A stretch of 46,804 bases of DNA from Yoonia sp. (GTDB lineage Bacteria > Pseudomonadota > Alphaproteobacteria > Rhodobacterales > Rhodobacteraceae): NCBI GenBank assembly GCA_029252195.1, contig JAQXBV010000041.1, positions 1 through 46,804 of the forward strand. Reading direction: 5' to 3'. A program made the translations under genes and the position numbers. The notes beneath the pieces were generated by a model. The model was not told where the DNA came from. It searched no databases and was given only the letters and a program-made list of their open reading frames with translations. Within the stretch, counting starts at the first letter, position 1; each line of letters starts with the position of its first letter. Positions 25,091-32,577 of the stretch are shown piece after piece.

Positions 25091-26296
25091 ATGAAACTCC
25101 GCGCTTCCCTTTTGATGGCAACCGCCCTGACGGTCATCTCTCCGCTCGCAGCATCCGCTGAAATCAAGTTCAATGCGGTGCCCTTTCCCGCCACGGACGC
25201 TGCCAAGCGTGAAATTGTCACGACAGATGCCGTCACGCTCAACGGCGCGACAGGCCCGCTGGCCTATCACACCCTCGCACGCAGCGGCGACGTGATTGGC
25301 GGTGTCACCTTCTCGCAACTGACCGACCAGAACGGCGACGCGGTCGTGGGCGAGAGCGAATACGGCTCCGTTGACGCCGACTTCACATCATTGCTGACCA
25401 TCGGCGACAAGCTCTTCTCGATCACCCACTTTGAATCGCGTCCCGCCGCGATGTATCTCTCAGAAGTGACCCAAGACGCCGAAGGCACCTTGTCCTATAC
25501 ATCGACCAAACCCATCGACTTCTCATCCGTGGGCGGCCTCTGGGTGCCTTGCGCAGGCAGCGTGACACCGTGGATGACGCACCTCGGATCCGAGGAATAC
25601 CCCGCAGACGCGCGCGCGCACTTCGAGGCCAAAGAGCTTTCCGACATCGACGACTATAATTACGCCATGGCCGCCTATTTCGGCGTGAACCCCGCCGAAA
25701 TGACCCTTGAGGACTTCCGCGGCGTCTAAAACCCCTACCAATACGGTTTCCCCGTCGAAGTGACCGTGACCGAAGTCAGCAAAGCCATGACTGACGGCCA
25801 CAAAGGCGATCTGGGCGGGCGCAACGACGTGCGTCTGACCGAGAACAACTGCGGGGCGGTCTACGAGCTTCCGCTCGATGGAAACTATGTGGCCACAGCG
25901 ATGCGTGGCGTCGTTGCGGGAATCCCGACCGCCTACCCTGTCTCCAGCCCCTACGCCGGCAACGCCTGTGCGATCGACGGGATCGCGAACCCAGACAATA
26001 TCACTTACATAACAGGTCAAAACACCCTGCTGATCGGCGAAGACACAGGCGCAGGCCACCAGAACGACGCTGCATGGGCAATGGATACCCAAACAGGCGC
26101 GCTCACACTGATCATGACCACACCTTACGGATCTGAGCTGACCTCGCTGGACTGGTATGAGGACGTGAACGGGCACGGCTACCTCATGGCCGTCGTGCAG
26201 CACCCCTACGGGGAAAGCGACCAAGACAAGGCTGCATCCCCCGAAGATACCCGCGCTTATGTGGGCTACGTCGGGCCTTTCCCAACGACCAATTGA
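25091..26296 (+). pseudogene. PhoX/DUF839-family secreted phosphatase gene with an in-frame stop
   Basis: A signal peptide (residues 1-22, ending PLAASA) precedes a DUF839/PhoX-type beta-propeller region, with GDVIGGVTFSQLTDQNGD, VPCAGSVTPWMTHLGSEEYP and WAMDTQTGALTLI. PhoX proteins are calcium/iron-dependent phosphatases. Codon 213 is TAA (25727-25729), and the same frame continues with NPYQYGFPVEVTVTEVSKAM to 26296, without any other change. In related sequences Tyr or a similar residue would be expected before NPYQYGFP, so one substitution (for example TAC to TAA) explains the stop. The 5' part alone would make a truncated 212-residue protein. Start at 25091 is chosen by the GAGG upstream. 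Confidence 0.82.
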
Positions 26297-26315
26297 TCAA
26301 AGTCATTTTAACGGC

Positions 26316-26350
26316 AAACACCGGCCCTCAGGCCGGTGTTTTTTGTTTTC
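26316..26350 (+). terminator. strong intrinsic terminator
   Basis: ACACCGGCC (26318-26326) and GGCCGGTGT (26331-26339), extended by A-T pairs, make an 11-bp stem with a CTCA loop followed directly by TTTTTTGTTTT. It terminates the PhoX-family gene. Confidence 0.9.
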
Positions 26351-26443
26351 ATCTGGCAGTCCCGCACCCCTTACAATTGGACACAGCGCACCACATCTCC
26401 ACTCAAACACACGCAGGGATGTCCACAACTGCTTACCTATATC

Positions 26444-27349
26444 ATGCTCGCAGGCGGTCTCTTGGGGCTTTTCTTGGGCGGCGACTGGCTCGTCCGCGGC
26501 GCCAGCCAGATTGCGGCCCGTTTCAACGTCCCTCCGCTGATTATTGGCCTGACCATCGTCGGCTTCGGCACCTCTACACCAGAGCTGTTCGTTTCCCTGC
26601 AAGCGGCCTTTGACGGGCTGCCCGGGATCGCGATCGGCAACGTCGTTGGTTCCAACATCGCCAATATCCTTTTGATCCTTGGCCTTGCTGGTGTCATAGC
26701 CCCTCCGGTCGCCAATTTCACAAAGATGCGACGTGATTTGCTCTGGATGCTGGGCGCGGCCGTCGTCATGCCCGTCATCATCTATTCGGGCTTTGTCGGC
26801 AGGACCGAAGGTGCGCTGCTTCTGATCGGCCTTGTAACCTATCTAACGCTGAGCTTTTACGCCATGCGTAATGAGCCAACCGACGCCATGCCGTCCTCAG
26901 CAAAGCTCCTGCCCGCTATAGGTTTCAGCCTCGCGGGACTTGTGGCGGTCATGGTCGGGGCAAACTACCTCGTTGAAAGTGCCACGATCATCGCACGGCA
27001 GCTTGGGGTCTCGGAGGCGATGATTGGCCTGGCCATCGTGGCCGTGGGCACATCGCTGCCCAAACTGGCAACAACCGTCGCCGCCGCGATCAAAGGCGAG
27101 CGTGAAATTGCTTTGGGCAATGTCATCGGGTCCAACATCTTTAATATTCTCGCGATCCTTGGCCTGACGGGCCTGATTATCCCGATTCCCGTCGATCCGC
27201 GCTTCATGAGCTTTGACGTACCCCTCATGGTCGGCGCCACCGCTCTGACGCTCGCGCTGATCTTCACGCGCGGCGAAGTCTCGCGGATCGTCGGCGCGGC
27301 CATGATTGCGGGCTACGCGGGCTATATTGCGATCGGGGCATCGCTCTGA
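26444..27349 (+). CDS. K+-dependent Ca2+/Na+ exchanger-family protein with altered second signature (about 301 aa)
   Basis: The protein has the two inverted repeats of the CaCA superfamily, each with about five helices. The first signature is GFGTSTPELFVSLQA followed by GNVVGSNIANI. The second is AVGTSLPKLATTVAA followed by GNVIGSNIFNI: lysine (AAA) stands where a glutamate is normally required for cation binding (E213 in NCX_Mj). One G-to-A change would cause this. The first ATG in a good position is 26444 (MLAGGLLGLFLGGDWLVRG), but no SD precedes it; a CTG at 26429 behind GCAGGGA would give a more typical N-terminus. Transport activity is doubtful. Confidence 0.85.
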   Translation: MLAGGLLGLFLGGDWLVRGASQIAARFNVPPLIIGLTIVGFGTSTPELFVSLQAAFDGLPGIAIGNVVGSNIANILLILGLAGVIAPPVANFTKMRRDLLWMLGAAVVMPVIIYSGFVGRTEGALLLIGLVTYLTLSFYAMRNEPTDAMPSSAKLLPAIGFSLAGLVAVMVGANYLVESATIIARQLGVSEAMIGLAIVAVGTSLPKLATTVAAAIKGEREIALGNVIGSNIFNILAILGLTGLIIPIPVDPRFMSFDVPLMVGATALTLALIFTRGEVSRIVGAAMIAGYAGYIAIGASL

Positions 27350-27427
27350 AAACAAGCGAGCCGCATAGCGCCCTGAAAGAAAGTTGCGAAAAGACACCTT
27401 TTCACGACATTTTCTCCGCGGGAAGTG

Positions 27428-27456
27428 TTGACCCCCTCGTGGGCCTTGCCTAAAGT
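27428..27456 (+). promoter_or_regulatory. sigma-70-type promoter of the ilv operon
   Basis: TTGACC (27428-27433) and TAAAGT (27451-27456) are separated by 17 bp. The predicted transcript starts near 27463, just before the leader peptide binding site GAGGGAG (27468-27474). Confidence 0.7.
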
Positions 27457-27480
27457 CTGCCCACACGAGGGAGCCACCAG

Positions 27481-27528
27481 ATGATCGACGTTGTCGTACT
27501 AGTGAGAAATGCGCGCATGGGCCGGTAA
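27481..27528 (+). CDS. ilv operon leader peptide (15 aa)
   Basis: MIDVVVLVRNARMGR is a short coding sequence with a GAGGGAG site 6 nt upstream. Five of its first eight residues are branched-chain amino acids (Ile, Val, Val, Val, Leu, Val counting to position 8). Ribosome stalling at these codons when valine or leucine charged tRNA is short is the sensing step of attenuation. It is followed by mutually exclusive RNA structures and then ilvB. Confidence 0.85.
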   Translation: MIDVVVLVRNARMGR

Positions 27529-27580
27529 CGGTATAGCCATCAGGTCCCCATGCGCCCCCGCCAAAATCGGGGGCTTTTTT
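27513..27580 (+). promoter_or_regulatory. transcription attenuator: antiterminator and terminator
   Basis: The antiterminator pairs GCGCATGGG (27513-27521) with CCCATGCGC (27547-27555), 9 perfect bp. The terminator pairs GCCCCCG (27554-27560) with CGGGGGC (27568-27574) followed by TTTTTT (27575-27580). The two share bases 27554-27555 and compete. A ribosome that finishes the leader at 27528 covers the first antiterminator arm and lets the terminator form; a ribosome stalled at the Val codons (27490-27504) leaves it free. Confidence 0.85.
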
Positions 27581-27619
27581 GTGTGTAAACGAAGCGAATG
27601 TCTAAGAAGGACGGAAAAA

Positions 27620-29371
27620 ATGTCAAAAGCCATGACCGGCGCAAAAATGGTAGTTCAAGCTTTGGTAGACCAAGGCGTGGACGTCGTATTTGGATATCCC
27701 GGCGGTGCCGTCCTGCCGATCTATGACGAAATCTTTCAGCAAAACCACATTCAGCACGTTCTGGTGCGCCACGAACAGGCTGCCGTTCACGCCGCCGAAG
27801 GCTATGCGCGCTCGACTGGCAAACCCGGTGTGGCGCTTGTGACCTCTGGCCCCGGTGCGACAAACGCCGTGACGGGCCTGACGGACGCATTGATGGATAG
27901 CATTCCGATCATCGTTCTGACGGGCCAAGTGCCGACCTTCATGATCGGCTCTGACGCATTCCAAGAGGCCGATACCGTTGGCATCACCCGCCCCTGCACC
28001 AAGCATAACTGGCTGGTCAAGGAAACCGACGATCTGGCCCGCGTTCTGCACGAGGCCTTCCATGTTGCAACGTCTGGCCGCCCTGGCCCTGTTTTGATCG
28101 ACATCCCCAAGGATGTGCAATTTGCGACTGGAAAATATACCGAAAAGAAAGCGCGCAAGTCCTACTACCAGCCACAGGTCAAGGGCGACATCACGTCGAT
28201 CACCGAGCTGGCTGCCGCGATGGAAAAAGCCAAGCGCCCGATATTCTACACAGGTGGCGGCGTCATCAACTCTGGCCCCGCGGCCAGCCAATTGCTGCGT
28301 GAACTGGTGGCGGCCACGAACTTCCCTGTAACATCCACACTGATGGGCCTTGGTGCCTATCCTGCCTCTGGTGACAACTGGCTAGGGATGCTGGGGATGC
28401 ACGGGCTTTACGAGGCAAACATGGCGATGCACGGCTGTGATCTGATGATCAACATCGGCGCGCGTTTTGATGACCGTATCACGGGCACTCTCGACAAGTT
28501 CAGCCCGAATTCGAAGAAGGCGCATATTGATATCGACGTCTCCTCGATCAACAAGGTTGTCCATGTCGACATCCCGATTGTCGGCGACGTGGCCCATGTT
28601 CTGGAAGACCTGTTGAAGGTCTGGAAATCGCGCGGTCGCAAAACCAACGTCGAGGGCCTGTCCAAATGGTGGGACCAGATCAACGAATGGCGCAAGGTGG
28701 ACTGCCTGAAGTTCAAGCAGGAAGGCAAGATCATCAAGCCGCAATACGCCCTCCAGCGTCTTGAGGCCCTGACCAAAGGCCACGACCGTTATATCACGAC
28801 CGAAGTAGGACAGCACCAGATGTGGGCTGCGCAATACCTTGGCTTTGAGGATCCGAACCGCTGGATGACATCTGGCGGGCTTGGTACGATGGGTTACGGC
28901 TTCCCCGCGTCTGTCGGCGTGCAGATGGCGCACCGCGATGCGCTTGTCATTAACGTCGCTGGAGAGGCGTCTTGGCTGATGAACATGCAAGAGATGGGCA
29001 CGACCATGCAATACGGCCTGCCCGTCAAACAGTTCATCCTCAATAACGAGCGTTTGGGAATGGTCCGCCAGTGGCAGCAACTCTTGCACGGCGAGCGCTA
29101 CTCGTCCTCTTGGTCCGAAAGCCTGCCCGATTTTGTGAAACTGGCAGAGGCATTTGGTGCCAAGGGTATCCGTTGTGACGATCCTGCCAACCTTGATGAC
29201 GCGATCATGGAGATGATCAACTACGACGGCCCCGTCGTGTTTGATTGTCTGGTCGAGAAGCACGAAAACTGCTTCCCGATGATTCCGTCGGGCAAACCAC
29301 ATAACGAGATGCTCTTGGGCGACGCCTCTACCGAGGGCGCGATCCAAGGCGCAGGCCAAGCGCTCGTGTAA
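27620..29371 (+). CDS. ilvB: acetolactate synthase, large subunit (583 aa)
   Basis: This ThDP- and FAD-dependent enzyme condenses two pyruvates, or pyruvate and 2-ketobutyrate, in the first step of valine, leucine and isoleucine synthesis. The ThDP Glu lies in VRHEQAAVHAAEGYAR, the FAD region in the middle (TGGGVINSGPAASQL), and the ThDP/Mg region reads VAGEASWLMNMQEMGT with Asn-Asn in ILNNERLGMVRQW. The usual GDG/GDA is GEA here, which I believe is the common form in Rhodobacterales. The start MSKAMTGAKMVVQAL at 27620 follows AAGGACGGA. It is preceded by the attenuator and followed 74 bp later by the regulatory subunit. Confidence 0.96.
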   Translation: MSKAMTGAKMVVQALVDQGVDVVFGYPGGAVLPIYDEIFQQNHIQHVLVRHEQAAVHAAEGYARSTGKPGVALVTSGPGATNAVTGLTDALMDSIPIIVLTGQVPTFMIGSDAFQEADTVGITRPCTKHNWLVKETDDLARVLHEAFHVATSGRPGPVLIDIPKDVQFATGKYTEKKARKSYYQPQVKGDITSITELAAAMEKAKRPIFYTGGGVINSGPAASQLLRELVAATNFPVTSTLMGLGAYPASGDNWLGMLGMHGLYEANMAMHGCDLMINIGARFDDRITGTLDKFSPNSKKAHIDIDVSSINKVVHVDIPIVGDVAHVLEDLLKVWKSRGRKTNVEGLSKWWDQINEWRKVDCLKFKQEGKIIKPQYALQRLEALTKGHDRYITTEVGQHQMWAAQYLGFEDPNRWMTSGGLGTMGYGFPASVGVQMAHRDALVINVAGEASWLMNMQEMGTTMQYGLPVKQFILNNERLGMVRQWQQLLHGERYSSSWSESLPDFVKLAEAFGAKGIRCDDPANLDDAIMEMINYDGPVVFDCLVEKHENCFPMIPSGKPHNEMLLGDASTEGAIQGAGQALV

Positions 29372-29445
29372 CACGTTCGTGCCTAGGCCAGCCCCCAAGG
29401 TGCCGGCTTATCACACCCCGCAATATCAAGATAAAGGGACGCAAA

Positions 29446-30006
29446 ATGTCTCCACTGAAAATCAAAAAAGGCTCCACCAGCCATTCCGCTTATAACCTGC
29501 ATTCGGGCTACGGGGACGTGACGGAACGGCATACCCTCGCGATCCTCGTCGAGAATGAACCGGGCGTTTTGGCCCGTGTGATTGGGCTTTTCGCAGGGCG
29601 CGGCTATAATATCGAGAGCCTGACCGTGGCGGAAACCGATCACGAGGGGCACCGCTCGCGCATTACCATCGTGACCTCGGGCACGCCGCAAGTGATCACC
29701 CAGATCAAAGCACAACTTGGACGCATCGTGCCTGTGCATGAAGTCCACGACCTCACCGTCGACGGTCCTTCGGTCGAGCGTGAACTGGCGCTGTTCAAAG
29801 TCGCAGGTAAAGGCGACGCGCGGATTGAAGCTGTGCGTCTAGCAGATATTTTCCGCGCCAATGTGGTAGATAGCACATTGGAATCGTTCATCTTTGAGGT
29901 AACAGGCACCTCCGAGAAGATCGATGCCTTTGCAGAGCTGATGCGCCCGCTTGGACTTGTTGAGGTCGTACGTACGGGTATCGCGGCGCTGTCGCGCGGC
30001 AACTAA
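29446..30006 (+). CDS. ilvH: acetolactate synthase, small regulatory subunit (186 aa)
   Basis: The regulatory subunit activates IlvB and gives feedback inhibition by valine. An ACT domain occupies about residues 28-100 (HTLAILVENEPGVLARVIGL, then NIESLTVAETDHEGHRSRITI), followed by the C-terminal ACT-like region (SFIFEVTGTSEKIDAFAELM, then GLVEVVRTG). The N-terminal 25 residues are an extra tail relative to many IlvH proteins. It has an SD (AAAGGGA) and lies in the ilvB transcript under the same attenuator. Confidence 0.95.
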   Translation: MSPLKIKKGSTSHSAYNLHSGYGDVTERHTLAILVENEPGVLARVIGLFAGRGYNIESLTVAETDHEGHRSRITIVTSGTPQVITQIKAQLGRIVPVHEVHDLTVDGPSVERELALFKVAGKGDARIEAVRLADIFRANVVDSTLESFIFEVTGTSEKIDAFAELMRPLGLVEVVRTGIAALSRGN

Positions 30007-30015
30007 AATACACGT

Positions 30016-30047
30016 CGCGCCCTGCCCGTTTCAACGGGCCGGGCGCG
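30016..30047. terminator. bidirectional terminator after ilvH
   Basis: CGCGCCC-T-GCCCGTT (30016-30029) pairs with AACGGGC-C-GGGCGCG (30034-30047), a 14-bp stem with one mismatch and a 4-base loop. On the minus strand TATTTTAGTT follows a few bases later, so it may also end the first EF-hand gene. Confidence 0.65.
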
Positions 30048-30056
30048 CGTCATCGC

Positions 30057-30302
30057 TTAGCCGTTCTGCGCGGGCAAAAGCCCCGCATCAATCGCCTTGG
30101 CAATCTCATCGGCATCCAGCAAACCATCGCCATTTTCATCCATCACTGAGAATGCGTCAGTCGGCATGTCAGGCATCACGGCCAGTAGCTCGGTGTAGCT
30201 GTAATTCTCGTCCCCATCCGTATCAATCGTCATGTCTTGCGCCAGCGCAGGCAATGACATCGCAACGAGCGGTGCAGATAGCAGTATATAACGAAGTTTC
30301 AT
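30057..30302 (-). CDS. exported EF-hand protein A (81 aa)
   Basis: A signal peptide (MKLRYILLSAPLVAMSLPAL, cleaved after ALA-Q) is followed by two EF-hand calcium loops: DTDGDENYSYTE and DENGDGLLDADE, each with D/N at positions 1, 3, 5 and Glu at 12. Calcium binding outside the cytoplasm is therefore expected. No enzyme domain is present. The start at 30302 is where the signal peptide begins. It has a paralogue at 30588-30830 on the same strand, with its own terminator between them. Confidence 0.88.
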   Translation of the reverse strand: MKLRYILLSAPLVAMSLPALAQDMTIDTDGDENYSYTELLAVMPDMPTDAFSVMDENGDGLLDADEIAKAIDAGLLPAQNG

Positions 30303-30536
30303 GATCGTGTCTCCCGTGTATCGAACGAGGCAGGATCGCCTCAATTGCACACTGTCAGAGATCATGATCACCGCGCGAGAGCGATGCGTCGCAGCCCCGT
30401 TTTCGAGCGCCCAGCTGCCGGTTTTCCCCGATCTGATAGGCCGATCTAGGCCGTGTTCTGGCGGGTAATCTTTTGAGCAAAATACCACCGGATTTCGGCC
30501 AATTACCGCTCTGCAAATTTCCGCTGATCTGTGGGC
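30303..30536. other. spacer between the two EF-hand genes
   Basis: This region holds the promoter side of EF-hand gene A and the terminator of gene B starts at 30539. A GATCATGATC palindrome is at 30359-30368. No coding sequence is convincing. Confidence 0.4.
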
Positions 30537-30538
30537 AC

Positions 30539-30571
30539 AAAAAAGCCCCGCTGGCGAATTGCCAGCGGGGC
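30539..30571 (-). terminator. intrinsic terminator of EF-hand gene B
   Basis: GCCCCGCTGGC (30545-30555) and GCCAGCGGGGC (30561-30571) form an 11-bp perfect stem with a GAATT loop; on the minus strand it is followed by TTTTTTGTG. It ends the gene at 30588-30830. Confidence 0.9.
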
Positions 30572-30587
30572 CCTTGTTCAGAATAGA

Positions 30588-30830
30588 TTATTCTGCTGCA
30601 ATCAAGAGGCCAGCTTCAGCCGCAGCAGCGATTTCGTCTGCGTCGAGCATGCCGTCCAAGTTGACGTCCATGGCGTCAAATTCTTCTTGGGTCATTTCAG
30701 GTGTTGCGACCTGAAGTTCGACCAAAGAATAAGCGGAATCGCCGTCTGTATCGATAGCGGCATCCTGAGCAAACGCGGGCACAGCCAAAACAACAAATGG
30801 AAGTGCGATCAATGCGTTACGAATGGACAT
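30588..30830 (-). CDS. exported EF-hand protein B (80 aa)
   Basis: The signal peptide MSIRNALIALPFVVLAVPAF (cleaved after AFA-Q) precedes two EF loops, DTDGDSAYSLVE and DVNLDGMLDADE. Layout, length and loop order match protein A, so the two arose by tandem duplication: IDTDGD and LDADEIA occur in both. B is closed by a strong terminator before A's promoter region, so they can be regulated separately. A periplasmic calcium-buffer or sensing role is likely but unproven. Confidence 0.88.
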   Translation of the reverse strand: MSIRNALIALPFVVLAVPAFAQDAAIDTDGDSAYSLVELQVATPEMTQEEFDAMDVNLDGMLDADEIAAAAEAGLLIAAE

Positions 30831-31149
30831 TCAAGTTCTCCTAGAGAGGGTTACGAAGCAAAATCGCTTCATGGCGCCAGCTTTGCGCCAGATTTTCTGG
30901 TTTGGCGAGAGGGATTTTTCAGGTGCGCAAAAATATCATTTTTGCCCCGATTTTTGGATCAAAAATCGGCTGCTTTTGGCTCAATGTTGCGCCAGAAAAT
31001 CTAATTTTGCGCCATGCTCTTTTCAAAGGAACCGACAGCCCCTATTTGCTGTCGCTTGCATCTGATCCAATGTCGCCTGCGGGGCGTGATTTTCTCGAAT
31101 CACAGGTCTAGGATCACCGTTGCGATGCACTGCAATGGAGGTAAATCCT
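30831..31149. other. AT-rich intergenic region with repeats
   Basis: The region separates EF-hand gene B (minus) from the Rieske gene (plus). It contains the dyads GAAGC-N6-GCTTC (30855-30870) and CGATTTTTG-N3-CAAAAATCG (30949-30969), and the direct repeat TTGCGCCA at 30883, 30987 and 31007. The two longer copies continue as TTGCGCCAGATTTTC and TTGCGCCAGAAAATC. No gene is supported. It likely holds two divergent promoters; the repeats could bind a regulator. Confidence 0.5.
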
Positions 31150-32310
31150 ATGGCGAGAGACGAACTACAGACCGACCTTTCTATTGTCCGCCAACCTGTG
31201 GAAACGGCGCAGGGTTTGCCTAATGCCCATTACATTGATGAAGGGGTCTTTGAGGAAGAAAAGCACGCTGTCCTCTTTGCCAATTGGGCGGGTCTCGCGG
31301 TTGCATCCGAGGTGCCCGAAATTGGCGACGCCAAACCGATCGAGTTTCTGGGGATTCCGCTGCTGCTCGTGCGCGACCGCGCCGACAAAGTCCGCGTGTT
31401 CCAAAACACCTGCCGCCACCGTGGTATGATCCTCGTCACCGAGCCCAAAAAGATCGAGGGCGCGATCCGCTGCCCCTATCACTCTTGGTGCTACTCGACA
31501 GCGGGCAAGCTTGTCAGCACGCCCCACGTCGGCGGTGCGGGGTTCAATACGCATGAGGCGATCAACAAGGATGATCTGGGCCTGATTGAGGTCCGCTCGC
31601 ATATCTATTTCGACACGGTCTTTATCAACGTCGACGGCAAGGCCGATCCGTTTGAGGTTGTCCACGCTGATCTTCTGGAGCGCTGGAAAGAGTTTGATCA
31701 GCCGATGTATCACGGCGGCGCCGATAGCTGCTTTGATCTTGAGGTCAAAACCAACTGGAAGCTCGCCGTCGAGAACTATTGCGAGAGCTATCATTTGCCT
31801 TGGGTGCACCCTGGCCTCAACAGCTATTCCCGTCTCGAAGACCATTACCACATTCAGGAACCGAACAAATATTCGGGCCAAGGCACACTGGTTTACAAGC
31901 AGCTCAAAGGCCCTGATGACGCGGTTTTTCCTGACTTTAAAGACTTGGATGACAAGTGGAATACGGGTGCCGAATATGTGGCGATTTATCCCAACGTCCT
32001 GCTCGGCGCGCAGCGCGATCACTGCTTCTCGATCGTGTTGCAGCCAAACACATTGAGCAGCACAACCGAGCATATCCACCTCTATTATGCAGAGCCGAAA
32101 ACCTCGGAAGATATGCGCAGCCGCAATGCCCATTTGTGGAAGACCGTGTTTGAAGAGGACATCTTCGTCGTCGAGGGTATGCAAAAGGGCCGCCATTCTC
32201 CGCTCTTTGACGGCGGCCGCTTTAGCCCCGCGATGGACGGACCGACTCACAACTTCCACGCTTGGGTTGCGGGCAAGGTCGAAGAGCATCGTGCCCAACA
32301 AGAGACATGA
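31150..32310 (+). CDS. Rieske-type ring-hydroxylating oxygenase alpha subunit (386 aa)
   Basis: This is the catalytic subunit of a Rieske nonheme iron oxygenase, which hydroxylates or demethylates small organics with electrons from a reductase. The [2Fe-2S] ligands are C88-x-H90 (CRHRGMIL) and C108-x-x-H111 (CPYHSWCY). The mononuclear iron ligands are two His in YCESYHLPWVHPGL and an acidic residue in the late EEDIFVVEGMQ segment. The start at 31150 follows GGAGGT. No ferredoxin or reductase gene is adjacent, so electrons must come from elsewhere. Relatives act on quaternary amines such as glycine betaine, or on aromatics; the substrate here is undetermined. Confidence 0.9.
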   Translation: MARDELQTDLSIVRQPVETAQGLPNAHYIDEGVFEEEKHAVLFANWAGLAVASEVPEIGDAKPIEFLGIPLLLVRDRADKVRVFQNTCRHRGMILVTEPKKIEGAIRCPYHSWCYSTAGKLVSTPHVGGAGFNTHEAINKDDLGLIEVRSHIYFDTVFINVDGKADPFEVVHADLLERWKEFDQPMYHGGADSCFDLEVKTNWKLAVENYCESYHLPWVHPGLNSYSRLEDHYHIQEPNKYSGQGTLVYKQLKGPDDAVFPDFKDLDDKWNTGAEYVAIYPNVLLGAQRDHCFSIVLQPNTLSSTTEHIHLYYAEPKTSEDMRSRNAHLWKTVFEEDIFVVEGMQKGRHSPLFDGGRFSPAMDGPTHNFHAWVAGKVEEHRAQQET

Positions 32311-32516
32311 GCGATCTGAACGACGCCATTCTGGATGCACATGCGCGCGACGACGGTCGCGCGCTTGTGGCGCTTTATACCCAAGCGGCGGACGGGACCA
32401 ATGACATCGACACTGCCTGCTTTTTCCTGACATATGCCTATATCTACGCATTGGAATTGGGGATCGCGGACGAGGTAAGCCTCTATGCGCGGCTGGATGC
32501 CCACGGGCGCGTCTGA
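32307..32516 (+). CDS. small conserved hypothetical protein (69 aa)
   Basis: The ATG at 32307 overlaps the oxygenase stop (ATGA), and the product reads MSDLNDAILDAHARDDGRAL then CFFLTYAYIYALELGIADEV. It is small, acidic and helical, with a hydrophobic face, and no signal peptide. I do not recognise a family with known function. Tight coupling to a Rieske oxygenase suggests an accessory or assembly role, which is inference. Confidence 0.65.
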   Translation: MSDLNDAILDAHARDDGRALVALYTQAADGTNDIDTACFFLTYAYIYALELGIADEVSLYARLDAHGRV

Positions 32517-32577
32517 CCCCTTGCCCCTGCCCTGATCCCGCGTCACTGTGGCGGGCGAGCAGGAAAGGACGCGCACT

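Noticed and set aside
28382-29398. A 338-codon minus-strand frame inside ilvB
   Set aside because: It is the antisense shadow of conserved IlvB codons; no independent motif or RBS.
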